Shown in pieces: positions 1 to 6,645 of a stretch of DNA of 36,770 bases (position 1 is its first letter; every line of letters begins with the position of its first letter). The DNA comes from Myxococcales bacterium. Lineage in GTDB: Bacteria > Myxococcota_A > Polyangia > Polyangiales > Ga0077539. The notes under the pieces are model-generated. The model was not told the DNA's origin and searched no databases. It saw nothing but the letters and a program-made list of their open reading frames with translations. Made by a program: the position numbers and the translations under genes. Location of the stretch: NCBI GenBank assembly GCA_030652255.1, contig JAUSAZ010000196.1, forward strand, positions 74,875 through 111,644, given 5' to 3'.

Positions 1-495
1 GTAGGACTGCCGACGCTCCTCCATCACGGTCTGCCGCTGGTTTTCGAAGTTCTCCGCGGTGATGGCCAGCGAGCGCATGCGGTCGGCCTCGAGGAAGATG
101 CCGAGCTCCAGCGCGTTGGCGGGGAGCGTCTCGAAGTAGTTGGTGCGGTCCTCCGAGGTGGTGCCGTTGAGCGAGCCGCCCTGGGTGCTGATGAGCCGGA
201 AGTGCTCGCCCTTGGCGACGTTGGCGCTGCCCTGGAACATCATGTGCTCGAAGAGGTGCGCGAAGCCCGAGCGCCCCCGCTCCTCCACCCGCGCGCCCAC
301 GTCGTAGTAGACCGCGACGGCCACCGTCGGGGACGTGTGGTCGGGGCTGAGCACCACCCGAAGCCCGTTGTCGAGCCGCTCGACCTGCACGGGCACCGGG
401 AGTTCCTGCGCCTGCGCGTGCGCCCCGCCCGCGAGGAAGATCACCCCGGCCGCCATCCACGTCGCGACCGTCGTTCCAACCCGTCGATTGACCAC
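1..495 (-). CDS. M16 family zinc metallopeptidase, exported (N-terminal part; runs off the window)
   Basis: The visible 165 residues start at a GTG (493-495) preceded by an AGGGAG-type ribosome site. They open with a signal peptide: NRRVG, then a hydrophobic stretch, then AHA|QAQ near residue 27. The inverted zinc motif HLFEH, at residues 80-84, is the HxxEH signature of pitrilysin/insulinase peptidases (family knowledge): the two His bind zinc and the Glu is the base. After it come the usual NGTTSEDRTNYFE and EADRMRSL segments. Bacterial members of this exported type usually act in the periplasm on peptides or misfolded proteins; the substrate here cannot be told. The downstream Glu zinc ligand and the C-terminal halves lie outside the window. 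An ATG start at codon 14 is possible but would remove the basic n-region of the signal peptide. Confidence 0.9.
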   Translation of the reverse strand, partial: MVNRRVGTTVATWMAAGVIFLAGGAHAQAQELPVPVQVERLDNGLRVVLSPDHTSPTVAVAVYYDVGARVEERGRSGFAHLFEHMMFQGSANVAKGEHFRLISTQGGSLNGTTSEDRTNYFETLPANALELGIFLEADRMRSLAITAENFENQRQTVMEERRQSY

Positions 496-538
496 CGCTG
501 CTCCCTCTGTTCGACCGCGCGCCAGCCGCGCGACCCGC

Positions 539-568
539 GGGATAGCACCGGCGGGAGAGAACCTTCAA
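539..568 (-). promoter_or_regulatory. Candidate sigma-70 promoter for the M16 peptidase gene
   Basis: Read on the minus strand there is TTGAAG (568-563), an 18-base spacer, then TATCCC (544-539) preceded by TG one base upstream (extended -10 style). The predicted start would leave a leader of about 35-40 bases before the GTG at 495. The match to consensus is partial, so this is inference. The rest of 496-762 holds no gene; 600-660 is noticeably A/C rich. Confidence 0.3.
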
Positions 569-680
569 GCGTGGGCCCCGGGGACCCCTGGTCAGGCGAA
601 CACCCCTGCACCAACAATGAACAAACACTCAACAAACCGAAACCACAACCGCGCGACCTGCGTCATACGGAGCGTAGACC

Positions 681-713
681 GTCTCTACAAACCTTCTCTG
701 CGGTGGTAGAGAC
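681..713 (+). promoter_or_regulatory. Inverted repeat upstream of the KGG stress gene (possible operator)
   Basis: Perfect 8-base arms GTCTCTAC (681-688) and GTAGAGAC (706-713) are separated by 17 bases. A partial third copy, GTAGAC, lies at 674-679. It sits 50 bases upstream of the start of the KGG-repeat gene, where an operator or activator site would be expected. No protein can be assigned to it. Confidence 0.35.
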
Positions 714-732
714 GAGGTAGGAATTCCAGGCT

Positions 733-755
733 CCGGGAAAAAGCCCGGCAGGAGG
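733..755 (+). promoter_or_regulatory. Small stem-loop abutting the AGGAGG ribosome site of the KGG gene
   Basis: CCGGG (733-737) and CCCGG (744-748) pair around a 6-base AAAAAG loop. They are followed directly by a consensus Shine-Dalgarno AGGAGG at 750-755, seven bases before the ATG at 763. The hairpin leaves the ribosome site free and could act as a 5'-end stabiliser. The ribosome site supports the chosen start. Confidence 0.35.
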
Positions 756-762
756 TCGTTCG

Positions 763-1032
763 ATGTCGAGCAGCGAGATGACGGGTGGAGGGTCGGTCAA
801 CGGAAGCGGGGGTGCTCTGGGTGAGGCTACACAGGCGCCCCGGAAGAAGCAGCGCCGCGGGTTCGCGGCGATGGACTCTGCGAAGCAGAAGGAGATCGCC
901 AGCAAGGGTGGCAAGGCGTCCCACGCACACGGCACCGGCCACGAGTGGAACGCCTCGAGCGCCCGCGAGGCAGGTCGGAAGGGCGGCCTCGCCTCGCACG
1001 GCGGTCGCGGCAAGAACGCCGGGAAGCAGTAG
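763..1032 (+). CDS. KGG-repeat stress protein (YciG/Con-10 family)
   Basis: 89 residues, very hydrophilic and rich in Gly, Lys, Ala and Ser. A basic KKQRRGFAAMDS segment (residues 28-39) leads into two KGG repeats: KGGKASH at 48-54 and KGGLASHG at 73-80, each preceded by an alanine-rich helix. This is the stress-induced KGG domain known from YciG (general stress response in enterobacteria) and fungal Con-10. The family is thought to be desiccation- or stress-linked, with no known enzymatic activity. A perfect AGGAGG ribosome site fixes the start. The first ~25 residues (SSSEMTGGG..) are low complexity and unlike the short YciG. The gene stands alone, convergent with queG. Confidence 0.85.
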   Translation: MSSSEMTGGGSVNGSGGALGEATQAPRKKQRRGFAAMDSAKQKEIASKGGKASHAHGTGHEWNASSAREAGRKGGLASHGGRGKNAGKQ

Positions 1033-1043
1033 CGCCCCCGTCG

Positions 1044-1061
1044 AGCCCCCTCTCAGGGGCT
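1044..1061. terminator. Short GC hairpin in the convergent gap between the KGG gene and queG
   Basis: AGCCCC (1044-1049) and GGGGCT (1056-1061) form a perfect 6-bp stem with a 6-base loop between two converging genes. No T-tract follows on either strand, so it is at best a weak bidirectional terminator. Confidence 0.3.
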
Positions 1062-1092
1062 GATCGTCCAGTGCTCCCCCTCCACCATCTCC

Positions 1093-2151
1093 CTACGCTC
1101 CCCCTCCTACTCCGGCGAAGCGCCGCGAAATTTCTCCCATCGCCCACTCGGCCGCCTCTGCCGATGCCCCCGTCCCGCGCTCGCGGTGGGCCTGCAGCAC
1201 CGGGAGATGCCTGCGCTCCCCGGTGTTGCCCAGCACCGTGGCGGCGTTTCGCGCCATGGCCTCCCAGCCGGGGCGCGCGAGCGGAGAGCCCTCGGCCAGC
1301 GCCGCCCAGCGCTCGGGGTCCATCGTGAGGATCGCCTCGGGCGAGAGTTCTCGCCACCGTGGGGCGGGCGCGAAGTCTGCCGTCTCGTGCGCCGGAGGCG
1401 GCGCCGTGCGGTTGAAGGGGCACACGTCCTGGCAGTCGTCGCAGCCGAAGATCCGGTCGCCGATGCCCGCGCGGAGGCCCCCGTCGATGGGCCCCTCGTG
1501 CTCGATGGTGAGGTAGCTCACGCAGCGGCGCGCATCGAGGACGTGCGACGCCACGAAGGCCTGCGTCGGGCACGCGTCGAGGCAGCGGGTGCACGACCCG
1601 CAGCGCTCGTCCATGGGCTCGTCGGGGGGGAGCGCGAGGTCGGTCACCACCTCGCCCAGCAGCAGGTAGCTGCCGAGGCCCGGGGCGATGATGCATCCGT
1701 TGCGACCGACGAAGCCGACGCCCGCGCGGCGGGCCCACGCGCGCTCGAGCACCGGGGCCGTGTCGACCAGGGGGCGGGCCTCGGCGCCGTGCTCACGGCG
1801 CAGCCACGCGGCGAGCCGGCGGAGCTTCTTGCGGAGGAAGTTGTGGTAGTCGCCGCCGCGCGCGTACCGGGCGATCGTGGCGCCGGGCATGGGGGAGCGC
1901 TCGTCGCCGCGGTGGTACGAGAGCGCGCAGACGATGACCGAGCGGGCCTCGTCGAGGATGCCGGGGCCCCGCACGTCGCGGCGCACCTCGGGGTTGTCCC
2001 CCAGCCAGGACATGGTCCCGTGGCGGCCGCGGGCGACCCAGTCGAGGTAGCGGGCGTGGTCTTCGTCGAGCGGGCCGACGGCGGCGAAGCCGACGCGGTG
2101 GAACCCGAGGGCGAGCGCCTTCGCGCGCACCGCATCGGCGGGGGAGGTCAC
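1093..2151 (-). CDS. queG: Epoxyqueuosine reductase QueG
   Basis: 352 residues. Reduces epoxyqueuosine to queuosine in the anticodon loop of GUN tRNAs, using cobalamin and two [4Fe-4S] clusters (established for QueG). The sequence shows the N-terminal QueG domain with SYLLLGEV and LVDTAPVLERA; D130 corresponds to the conserved catalytic Asp. Next comes a ferredoxin-like region with C184, C187, C190 and C194 (CGSCTRCLDACP), then C210, C237, C240 and C244 (CDDCQDVCPFN). The C-terminal ~100 residues are the HEAT-like tail (GNTGERRHLPVL). Length is normal for the family. The ATG overlaps the stop of the upstream gene by 4 bases (ATGA), so the two are probably translationally coupled. Confidence 0.95.
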   Translation of the reverse strand: MTSPADAVRAKALALGFHRVGFAAVGPLDEDHARYLDWVARGRHGTMSWLGDNPEVRRDVRGPGILDEARSVIVCALSYHRGDERSPMPGATIARYARGGDYHNFLRKKLRRLAAWLRREHGAEARPLVDTAPVLERAWARRAGVGFVGRNGCIIAPGLGSYLLLGEVVTDLALPPDEPMDERCGSCTRCLDACPTQAFVASHVLDARRCVSYLTIEHEGPIDGGLRAGIGDRIFGCDDCQDVCPFNRTAPPPAHETADFAPAPRWRELSPEAILTMDPERWAALAEGSPLARPGWEAMARNAATVLGNTGERRHLPVLQAHRERGTGASAEAAEWAMGEISRRFAGVGGGA

Positions 2152-3239
2152 CGCCCGCGGCCACCGAGCGCGCGCACCGCGGTGGGCGCGTCGTCGTCGT
2201 CGTCGAAGATCGCCGCCCGAGGCGCCGCGAGGGAGCCCGAGCCCATGCCGCCGCGAGGGTCTTCGGTGCCGTCGCGCACCAGCGAGAGCGCCCCGGCGCT
2301 CGTCACCGCCTCGACCTCGTCGAGGAACTGATCGACCCGCGCCTCCCCGAGCGCGCTCGCGGAGAGCAGCTCGTTGCGCAGCGCGGGGTTGCCCTTCACC
2401 AGCGCCGCCAGCGCGTTGATGGTGCCGAAGGTGCGGTGCAGGTCATTGACCGCGCCGGCCATGCTGCGCTCCATGCGCGACATGCGCCGCCGGAGGTCTT
2501 CGGTCTCGCTCTGGATGGCGACGAGCTCGCTGGTGGCTCTCTCGACATGGTGGATGAACGTGTCGCGCTCGCGCCGCAGGTCGAGCACCTCGCGCACGAG
2601 CACCTCCGGGGCCTGGGCGTCGGCGAGCGCGGCCTCCCGGGGCAGCCACACGGTGATGCTCTCGATGCCGAAGGTGGCGGTGCCGCCGAGCAGCGCGGTC
2701 TCCTGGGTGATCCAGCGACGCTCCTCCTCGAGCACCGCCAGGCTCGACGGGTCTTCGTCCCAGGGAAACTCCATCCCGACGCGCTCGGCCTCGATGCGCA
2801 CCCGCAGCGACACCCACCCGTCGGTCTGTATCGCGGCCGCGCGCTCGATGACGAAGCACAGCACCCGCCGCAGCCGGCCGGACTCGACCAGCACCATCGC
2901 CGACGGCACCCGGCAGTCGACCCGCAGCCGGATGGCGCCGTCGACGTACTCGTCGGCGAGCTTCCACGCGAGGGCGACCGCGTCGAGGGAGGTGGGCTGC
3001 GCGGAGGAGGGCGTGAGCACCCCACCGTAGAGCGCGTGCAGGTGGAAGAGCGCCGTGTTGAGCGAGCGCAGCGCGTCGCGCATGGAGCCGAACGAGGCCG
3101 CGTGGTCGCCCCCCATCGCCCGCACCTCCGACGAGATGCGGTCGGCGGCGCCGTGCGCGGCCGAGAGCAGCGGTCGGGTCATCTGCGCTCGAACGTCGAG
3201 CTCCGCGGAGTCCCTGTCATTGGGGTCTTTGGGAGACAT
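2148..3239 (-). CDS. Degenerate histidine-kinase-like ATPase-fold protein with a coiled coil, unknown function
   Basis: 363 residues from an ATG at 3239 with GGAG eight bases upstream; an in-frame ATG at 3290 lacks a ribosome site. Residues 40-75 look like a helical DHp-type hairpin with no phosphoacceptor His motif. Residues 118-200 follow the order of a HATPase_c fold: ESGRLRRVLCFVIERAA where active kinases have DxxRLxQVLxNLxxNA, alternating strands (WVSLRVRIEAERVGMEF), a GG (LLGGTATFG) and the closing ITVWLP strand. The N-box Asn and the G1 DxGxG are missing, so ATP binding is unlikely. Residues 213-262 are a predicted coiled coil, and a DDDDD patch lies near the C-terminus. It probably acts as a scaffold or histidine-phosphotransfer-like partner (inference). 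Coupled by ATGA overlap to queG. Confidence 0.7.
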   Translation of the reverse strand: MSPKDPNDRDSAELDVRAQMTRPLLSAAHGAADRISSEVRAMGGDHAASFGSMRDALRSLNTALFHLHALYGGVLTPSSAQPTSLDAVALAWKLADEYVDGAIRLRVDCRVPSAMVLVESGRLRRVLCFVIERAAAIQTDGWVSLRVRIEAERVGMEFPWDEDPSSLAVLEEERRWITQETALLGGTATFGIESITVWLPREAALADAQAPEVLVREVLDLRRERDTFIHHVERATSELVAIQSETEDLRRRMSRMERSMAGAVNDLHRTFGTINALAALVKGNPALRNELLSASALGEARVDQFLDEVEAVTSAGALSLVRDGTEDPRGGMGSGSLAAPRAAIFDDDDDAPTAVRALGGRGR

Positions 3240-3336
3240 GGCGTGCGCTCCAGTGCAGCTATGATTCACGAACTGGCCCGCAAACGCCAAGGCCTCGACC
3301 AGACCAAATTTCTACGCGCCCGACGCCCCGACCGAC

Positions 3337-4791
3337 GTGACACGCCCTCCCCCCGATGCCCTTCGCCGCCGCGCCGCACCAGCGGGCCTCGCGCTCGTAC
3401 TCGCGCTGGGCCTCGGCGCCACGGCCGCGTCGGGGCACCCGCTCGGCATGTCCTCGGTCAACCGCTACGCGGGCGTGCGCCTCCACGCCGACGCGGTCGA
3501 GCTCGACTACCTCCTCGATTTCGCCGAGCTGCCCGCCTGGCGCGAGATCGAGACCCTCGACGCCGACCACGACGAGCGCGTGACCCCCGCCGAGCGCGAC
3601 CGCTACCTCGCGCAGGTCGTCGCGCAGGTGCAGGCCGCGGCCGCGGTGACCGTCGACGGCGCCCCGACGGCGCTCGCCCTCGCGGGGCAGAGCCTCGACG
3701 CCCCGCCCGGGCAGAACGGCCTGAGCACCCTCCGCGTCGCGCTCGAGTTTCGCGCGCCGCTCCCGCTCGTGCGCGGCCGGGCGAATACCACGATCCGTAT
3801 TCGCGACACCCTGTTCGCCGCGCGCGACGGCTGGCGCGAGCTCGGCGCCCTGCCCTCCGACACGGCGACCCTCCGCTCGTCGTCGCTCCCGGCGACGGCG
3901 GTGCGCGCCGGCCCCGCGCTCGCCTACCCCGCCGACCCGGGCGGCCGGGCGGCCGGGCGCCCGCCCCCCCTGCGCCAGGACGACGCGACCTTCGTCTTCG
4001 AGCGGCACCCCGCGACCGGCGTGGCTTCGGGGCCCGACGCCGCCCGGCGCGCCCCGGCGGCGGAGGGCGACCCGAGCGGTCGGCGCCTCGCCGCGCTGCT
4101 GCGCTCGGTCGACCGCTCCTGGGGCTTCGCGCTCTTCGCGCTCGCGCTGGCCTTCGGCCTCGGCGCCGGGCACGCCCTCTCGCCCGGCCACGGAAAGACC
4201 CTCGTCGCGGCGTGGATGGTCGGCGACCGCGGCCGCCCCCGCGACGCCGTGGCCCTGGGCTTCACCATGGCCGCCACGCACACCCTCTCGGTCTTCGTGC
4301 TGGGCCTCTTCGCCCTGCCCCTGGAGGCCACCATCGGCAGCGACAAGCTGCTGCGCGCGCTCGAGCTCGTCGCCGGCACCCTCGTCGTGGGCCTCGCGCT
4401 CGCGCAGCTCCCGGCCCGATGGCGCCGCTGGCGCGCCGGCCCGGCGGTCGGGGAGCTCGGCAGCCCGCCGCCGCCGTCGGCGCCGCCGACCACCCGCTCG
4501 ATCGTCGCGATGGGCGTGAGCGGCGGGGTGGTCCCCTGCCCGGGCGCCCTGGTGGTGCTGCTCACCGCGGTGGCGCTGCACCGGGTGGGCTTCGGGCTCG
4601 CGCTGCTGGTGGCGTTCTCGCTCGGGCTCGCGTCGGTGCTCACCGTCATCGGGCTCGGGGTCGCATACGCGCACCGCCGCGTCGCCCGCGACCTGCGCGC
4701 CCCCCGGCTGCTGCTCGCGGCGCCGCTGGTCTCCTCGGCGCTGGTGCTCTCGCTGGGGGCGCTGCTGGTCGCCCGTGCGCTCGCGCGCTGA
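3337..4791 (+). CDS. NicO/RcnA-type nickel-cobalt efflux permease with an N-terminal periplasmic domain
   Basis: 484 residues from a GTG start. A signal peptide or first helix (residues 14-32, ending ATAASGHP) is followed by a ~200-residue extracytoplasmic domain with a canonical EF-hand loop: D75, D77, D79, T83, E86. From about residue 263 the membrane part carries GLGAGHALSPGHGKTLVAAW, the His/Asp metal signature of the NicO (HupE/UreJ-RcnA) family, then about five more helices, including GVSGGVVPCPGALVVLL. Known members export or move Ni2+/Co2+ across the inner membrane. Compared with RcnA, the extra N-terminal domain and the EF-hand are unusual. It is divergent from the kinase-like gene and followed closely by a methyltransferase. 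The exact metal is uncertain. Confidence 0.8.
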   Translation: MTRPPPDALRRRAAPAGLALVLALGLGATAASGHPLGMSSVNRYAGVRLHADAVELDYLLDFAELPAWREIETLDADHDERVTPAERDRYLAQVVAQVQAAAAVTVDGAPTALALAGQSLDAPPGQNGLSTLRVALEFRAPLPLVRGRANTTIRIRDTLFAARDGWRELGALPSDTATLRSSSLPATAVRAGPALAYPADPGGRAAGRPPPLRQDDATFVFERHPATGVASGPDAARRAPAAEGDPSGRRLAALLRSVDRSWGFALFALALAFGLGAGHALSPGHGKTLVAAWMVGDRGRPRDAVALGFTMAATHTLSVFVLGLFALPLEATIGSDKLLRALELVAGTLVVGLALAQLPARWRRWRAGPAVGELGSPPPPSAPPTTRSIVAMGVSGGVVPCPGALVVLLTAVALHRVGFGLALLVAFSLGLASVLTVIGLGVAYAHRRVARDLRAPRLLLAAPLVSSALVLSLGALLVARALAR

Positions 4792-4814
4792 CGTCTGGTA
4801 TGTGCCCGAGGGTC

Positions 4815-5483
4815 ATGACCCTGCCCCGCACGCTGGAGCCCGAGGCGATGGACACCGTCGAGGAGACCGAGGCCTACGACGCGATGGATCACACCGCGGT
4901 CAACCGGGCCTTCGTCGACGACCTGCTCCGGGTCGCGCCCTCGCCCGGTCGGGTGCTCGACCTCGGCGCGGGCACCGCCCGCATCCCGATCGCCCTCGCC
5001 GCCGCCGCGCCGCACGCCCGGGTGACCGCGCTCGACCTCGCCGCCACGATGCTGCGCCGGGGCGCCGACCACGTCGCCGAGGCGGGGCTCACCGAGCGCG
5101 TCGCCCTCGTCGTCGCGAGCGCCACCGACATGCCCTACCGCCGCGGCGACTTCGACGCCGTGGTGTCCAACAGCCTCGCGCACCACGTGCCCGAGCCCGG
5201 TCGGCTCCTCGCCGCGATCGCCCGGGTGGCGGGCGACGGGGCGGTGTTCGTGCGCGACCTCGCGCGCCCTGGCTCGGCCGAGGCCGTCGAGGCCCTGGTG
5301 GAGCGATACGCCGCGGGTGAGCCCGCGAGCGCGCAGGAGCTCTTCCGCGCCTCCCTCCACGCGGCGCTGACGCTGGCCGAGGTGCGGTCGCTCGCCGACG
5401 CCCACGGCCTCGCCGACGCCTCCGTGGTGATGACCACCGACAGGCACTGGACGCTCACCCGACCAGCGCTCCCGAAGTCCTGA
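4815..5483 (+). CDS. Class I SAM-dependent methyltransferase (Methyltransf_11 type)
   Basis: 222 residues from the ATG at 4815. ATGs at 4800 and 4848 are also in frame; none has a well-spaced ribosome site, so the start is uncertain. Motif I is VLDLGAGTARIPIAL, motif II is ALDLAATML, followed by VASATDMPYRRGDFDAVVSNSLAHH (motif IV region) and a helix-strand C-terminus with GAVFVRDLARP. The N-terminal MDTVEETEAYDAMDH segment recurs in a group of small-molecule methyltransferases of unknown substrate (recollection of the family, not a search). It begins a few bases after the metal exporter gene, so it may share its transcript. Soluble, cytoplasmic. Confidence 0.8.
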   Translation: MTLPRTLEPEAMDTVEETEAYDAMDHTAVNRAFVDDLLRVAPSPGRVLDLGAGTARIPIALAAAAPHARVTALDLAATMLRRGADHVAEAGLTERVALVVASATDMPYRRGDFDAVVSNSLAHHVPEPGRLLAAIARVAGDGAVFVRDLARPGSAEAVEALVERYAAGEPASAQELFRASLHAALTLAEVRSLADAHGLADASVVMTTDRHWTLTRPALPKS

Positions 5484-5501
5484 GCCCCGCCCGGGTGGGG
5501 C
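5484..5501 (+). terminator. Stem-loop right after the methyltransferase stop
   Basis: GCCCC (5484-5488) pairs with GGGGC (5497-5501) around an 8-base loop, starting at the first base after the stop codon. There is no T-run, so it is a tentative terminator or 3'-end stabiliser. The rest of the 81-base gap holds AAGG about eight bases before the next ATG (5565). Confidence 0.3.
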
Positions 5502-5564
5502 GACGCTTGCGCGGGTGCTCGCAAACCGCCATCGTCGGCCCCGGATCGGAGTCAAGGCACCGCG

Positions 5565-6578
5565 ATGAACCCGTTGAGAGTCCTCCCCGCCCTCTGCATG
5601 GTCGCGCTCTTCGGCGGCTGCGCCGTGCAAGACCCCGCCAGCGGCTACGGCGACGAGGAAGAGGACGCGGCCGTCGAGGTCGACTCCAGCGTTCCGACCT
5701 TCGACCTCCCGAGCATCGAGCCCGACGTGGGTGAGCCCGCCCTCGACGCCGGCAAGCCCGACCCCGACACGGGCTCCCTCCTGGTCGACCGGGACGTCGG
5801 CTTCTCTCCCCTCGACTCCGGCCCCGTCACTCCCCTCGACGTGGGCTTCGCGCGCGACCTCGGCGTTGTCACGCCCGACCGCGGAGGCTCGACGGGCGCA
5901 TGCGCCTCGCAGACCACCTGCGCCTCGTGCACCGCCCAGCTCACCTGCGGCTGGTGCGCGCTCACCGCCCGCTGCCTCGACGGCACGGCGACGGGCCCCA
6001 CCGGCGGCGCCGTCTGCGCGCAGGGATGGGCCTGGACGGCCAGCGCCTGCACGACGGTCGACCCCTGCAACGCGGCGACCTCCTGCGGCGCCTGCGCGGC
6101 CCAGGCCGGCTGCGGCTGGTGCGGCGCAACCAACCGGTGCGTGACCGCCAACACCGCCCGCACCGGGCCCGCCGCGGGGAGCTGCTCCGCGGCCTGGTCC
6201 GGCACCGTCGCGGCCTGCACGGCGCCGCCCACGGACCCCTGCTCGGTGTACTCCGACTGCGGCTCCTGCTCGCTGGCCGCCGCCTGCGGGTGGTGTCGCA
6301 CGGGCACCGGCCGATGCATGACGGGCACCTCCACCGGGCCCAACGCCCTCTACGGCACGTGCACGAGCTGGGCGTACACCCGCACCCAGTGCGGCAACCC
6401 GGCCGATCCGTGCTCGACGGCCACGGGCTGCGGGCGCTGCACCGACCGCGGATCGTGCGGCTGGTGCGAGGACTCCAACACCTGCCACACCGGCACCTCC
6501 AGGGGGCCCACCGGCCGCGCCTGCCGGAGCAGCCAATGGACCTGGGACAACTTCCTCGGGATCTGCTCGCCTTTCTGA
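5565..6578 (+). CDS. Lipoprotein with four PSI (plexin-semaphorin-integrin)-like cysteine repeats
   Basis: 337 residues. The lipobox LFGGC places the lipidated Cys at 19. A ~90-residue acidic, Asp/Pro/Gly-rich linker (20-110) follows, typical of surface lipoproteins in this group. Four cysteine-rich repeats of ~57 residues come next, starting near residues 113, 168, 226 and 283. Each has the pattern C..C..C-x6-CGWC-x5-C...C, and CGWC occurs in all four. PSI domains are small disulfide-bonded spacer modules best known from eukaryotic receptors, and are also seen in myxobacterial surface proteins. No enzymatic residues are seen; a surface or outer-membrane role is inferred. The gene is followed 67 bases later by another lipoprotein gene on the same strand. 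Confidence 0.8.
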   Translation: MNPLRVLPALCMVALFGGCAVQDPASGYGDEEEDAAVEVDSSVPTFDLPSIEPDVGEPALDAGKPDPDTGSLLVDRDVGFSPLDSGPVTPLDVGFARDLGVVTPDRGGSTGACASQTTCASCTAQLTCGWCALTARCLDGTATGPTGGAVCAQGWAWTASACTTVDPCNAATSCGACAAQAGCGWCGATNRCVTANTARTGPAAGSCSAAWSGTVAACTAPPTDPCSVYSDCGSCSLAAACGWCRTGTGRCMTGTSTGPNALYGTCTSWAYTRTQCGNPADPCSTATGCGRCTDRGSCGWCEDSNTCHTGTSRGPTGRACRSSQWTWDNFLGICSPF

Positions 6579-6608
6579 GCGCGTAGACCGACGGCCTGGC
6601 TCGCCCGT

Positions 6609-6636
6609 CTCCAGCGGCAACCAACACCCGCTGGAG
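6609..6636 (+). promoter_or_regulatory. Stem-loop that buries the ribosome site of the VWA lipoprotein gene
   Basis: CTCCAGCGG (6609-6617) and CCGCTGGAG (6628-6636) form a perfect 9-bp stem with a 10-base loop. The Shine-Dalgarno GGAGG is 6633-6637, eight bases before the ATG at 6646, so four of its five bases lie in the 3' arm. Translation should be low unless the stem opens. It could also serve as the end of the upstream transcript. Confidence 0.5.
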
Positions 6637-6645
6637 GCCATTGCC

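Noticed and set aside
2436..4799. Long plus-strand open frame leading into the methyltransferase frame
   Set aside because: It runs antisense to the kinase-like gene and across the exporter gene in another frame; composition is Arg/Pro/Gly-rich with no domain. Only its end from 4815 is a real protein.
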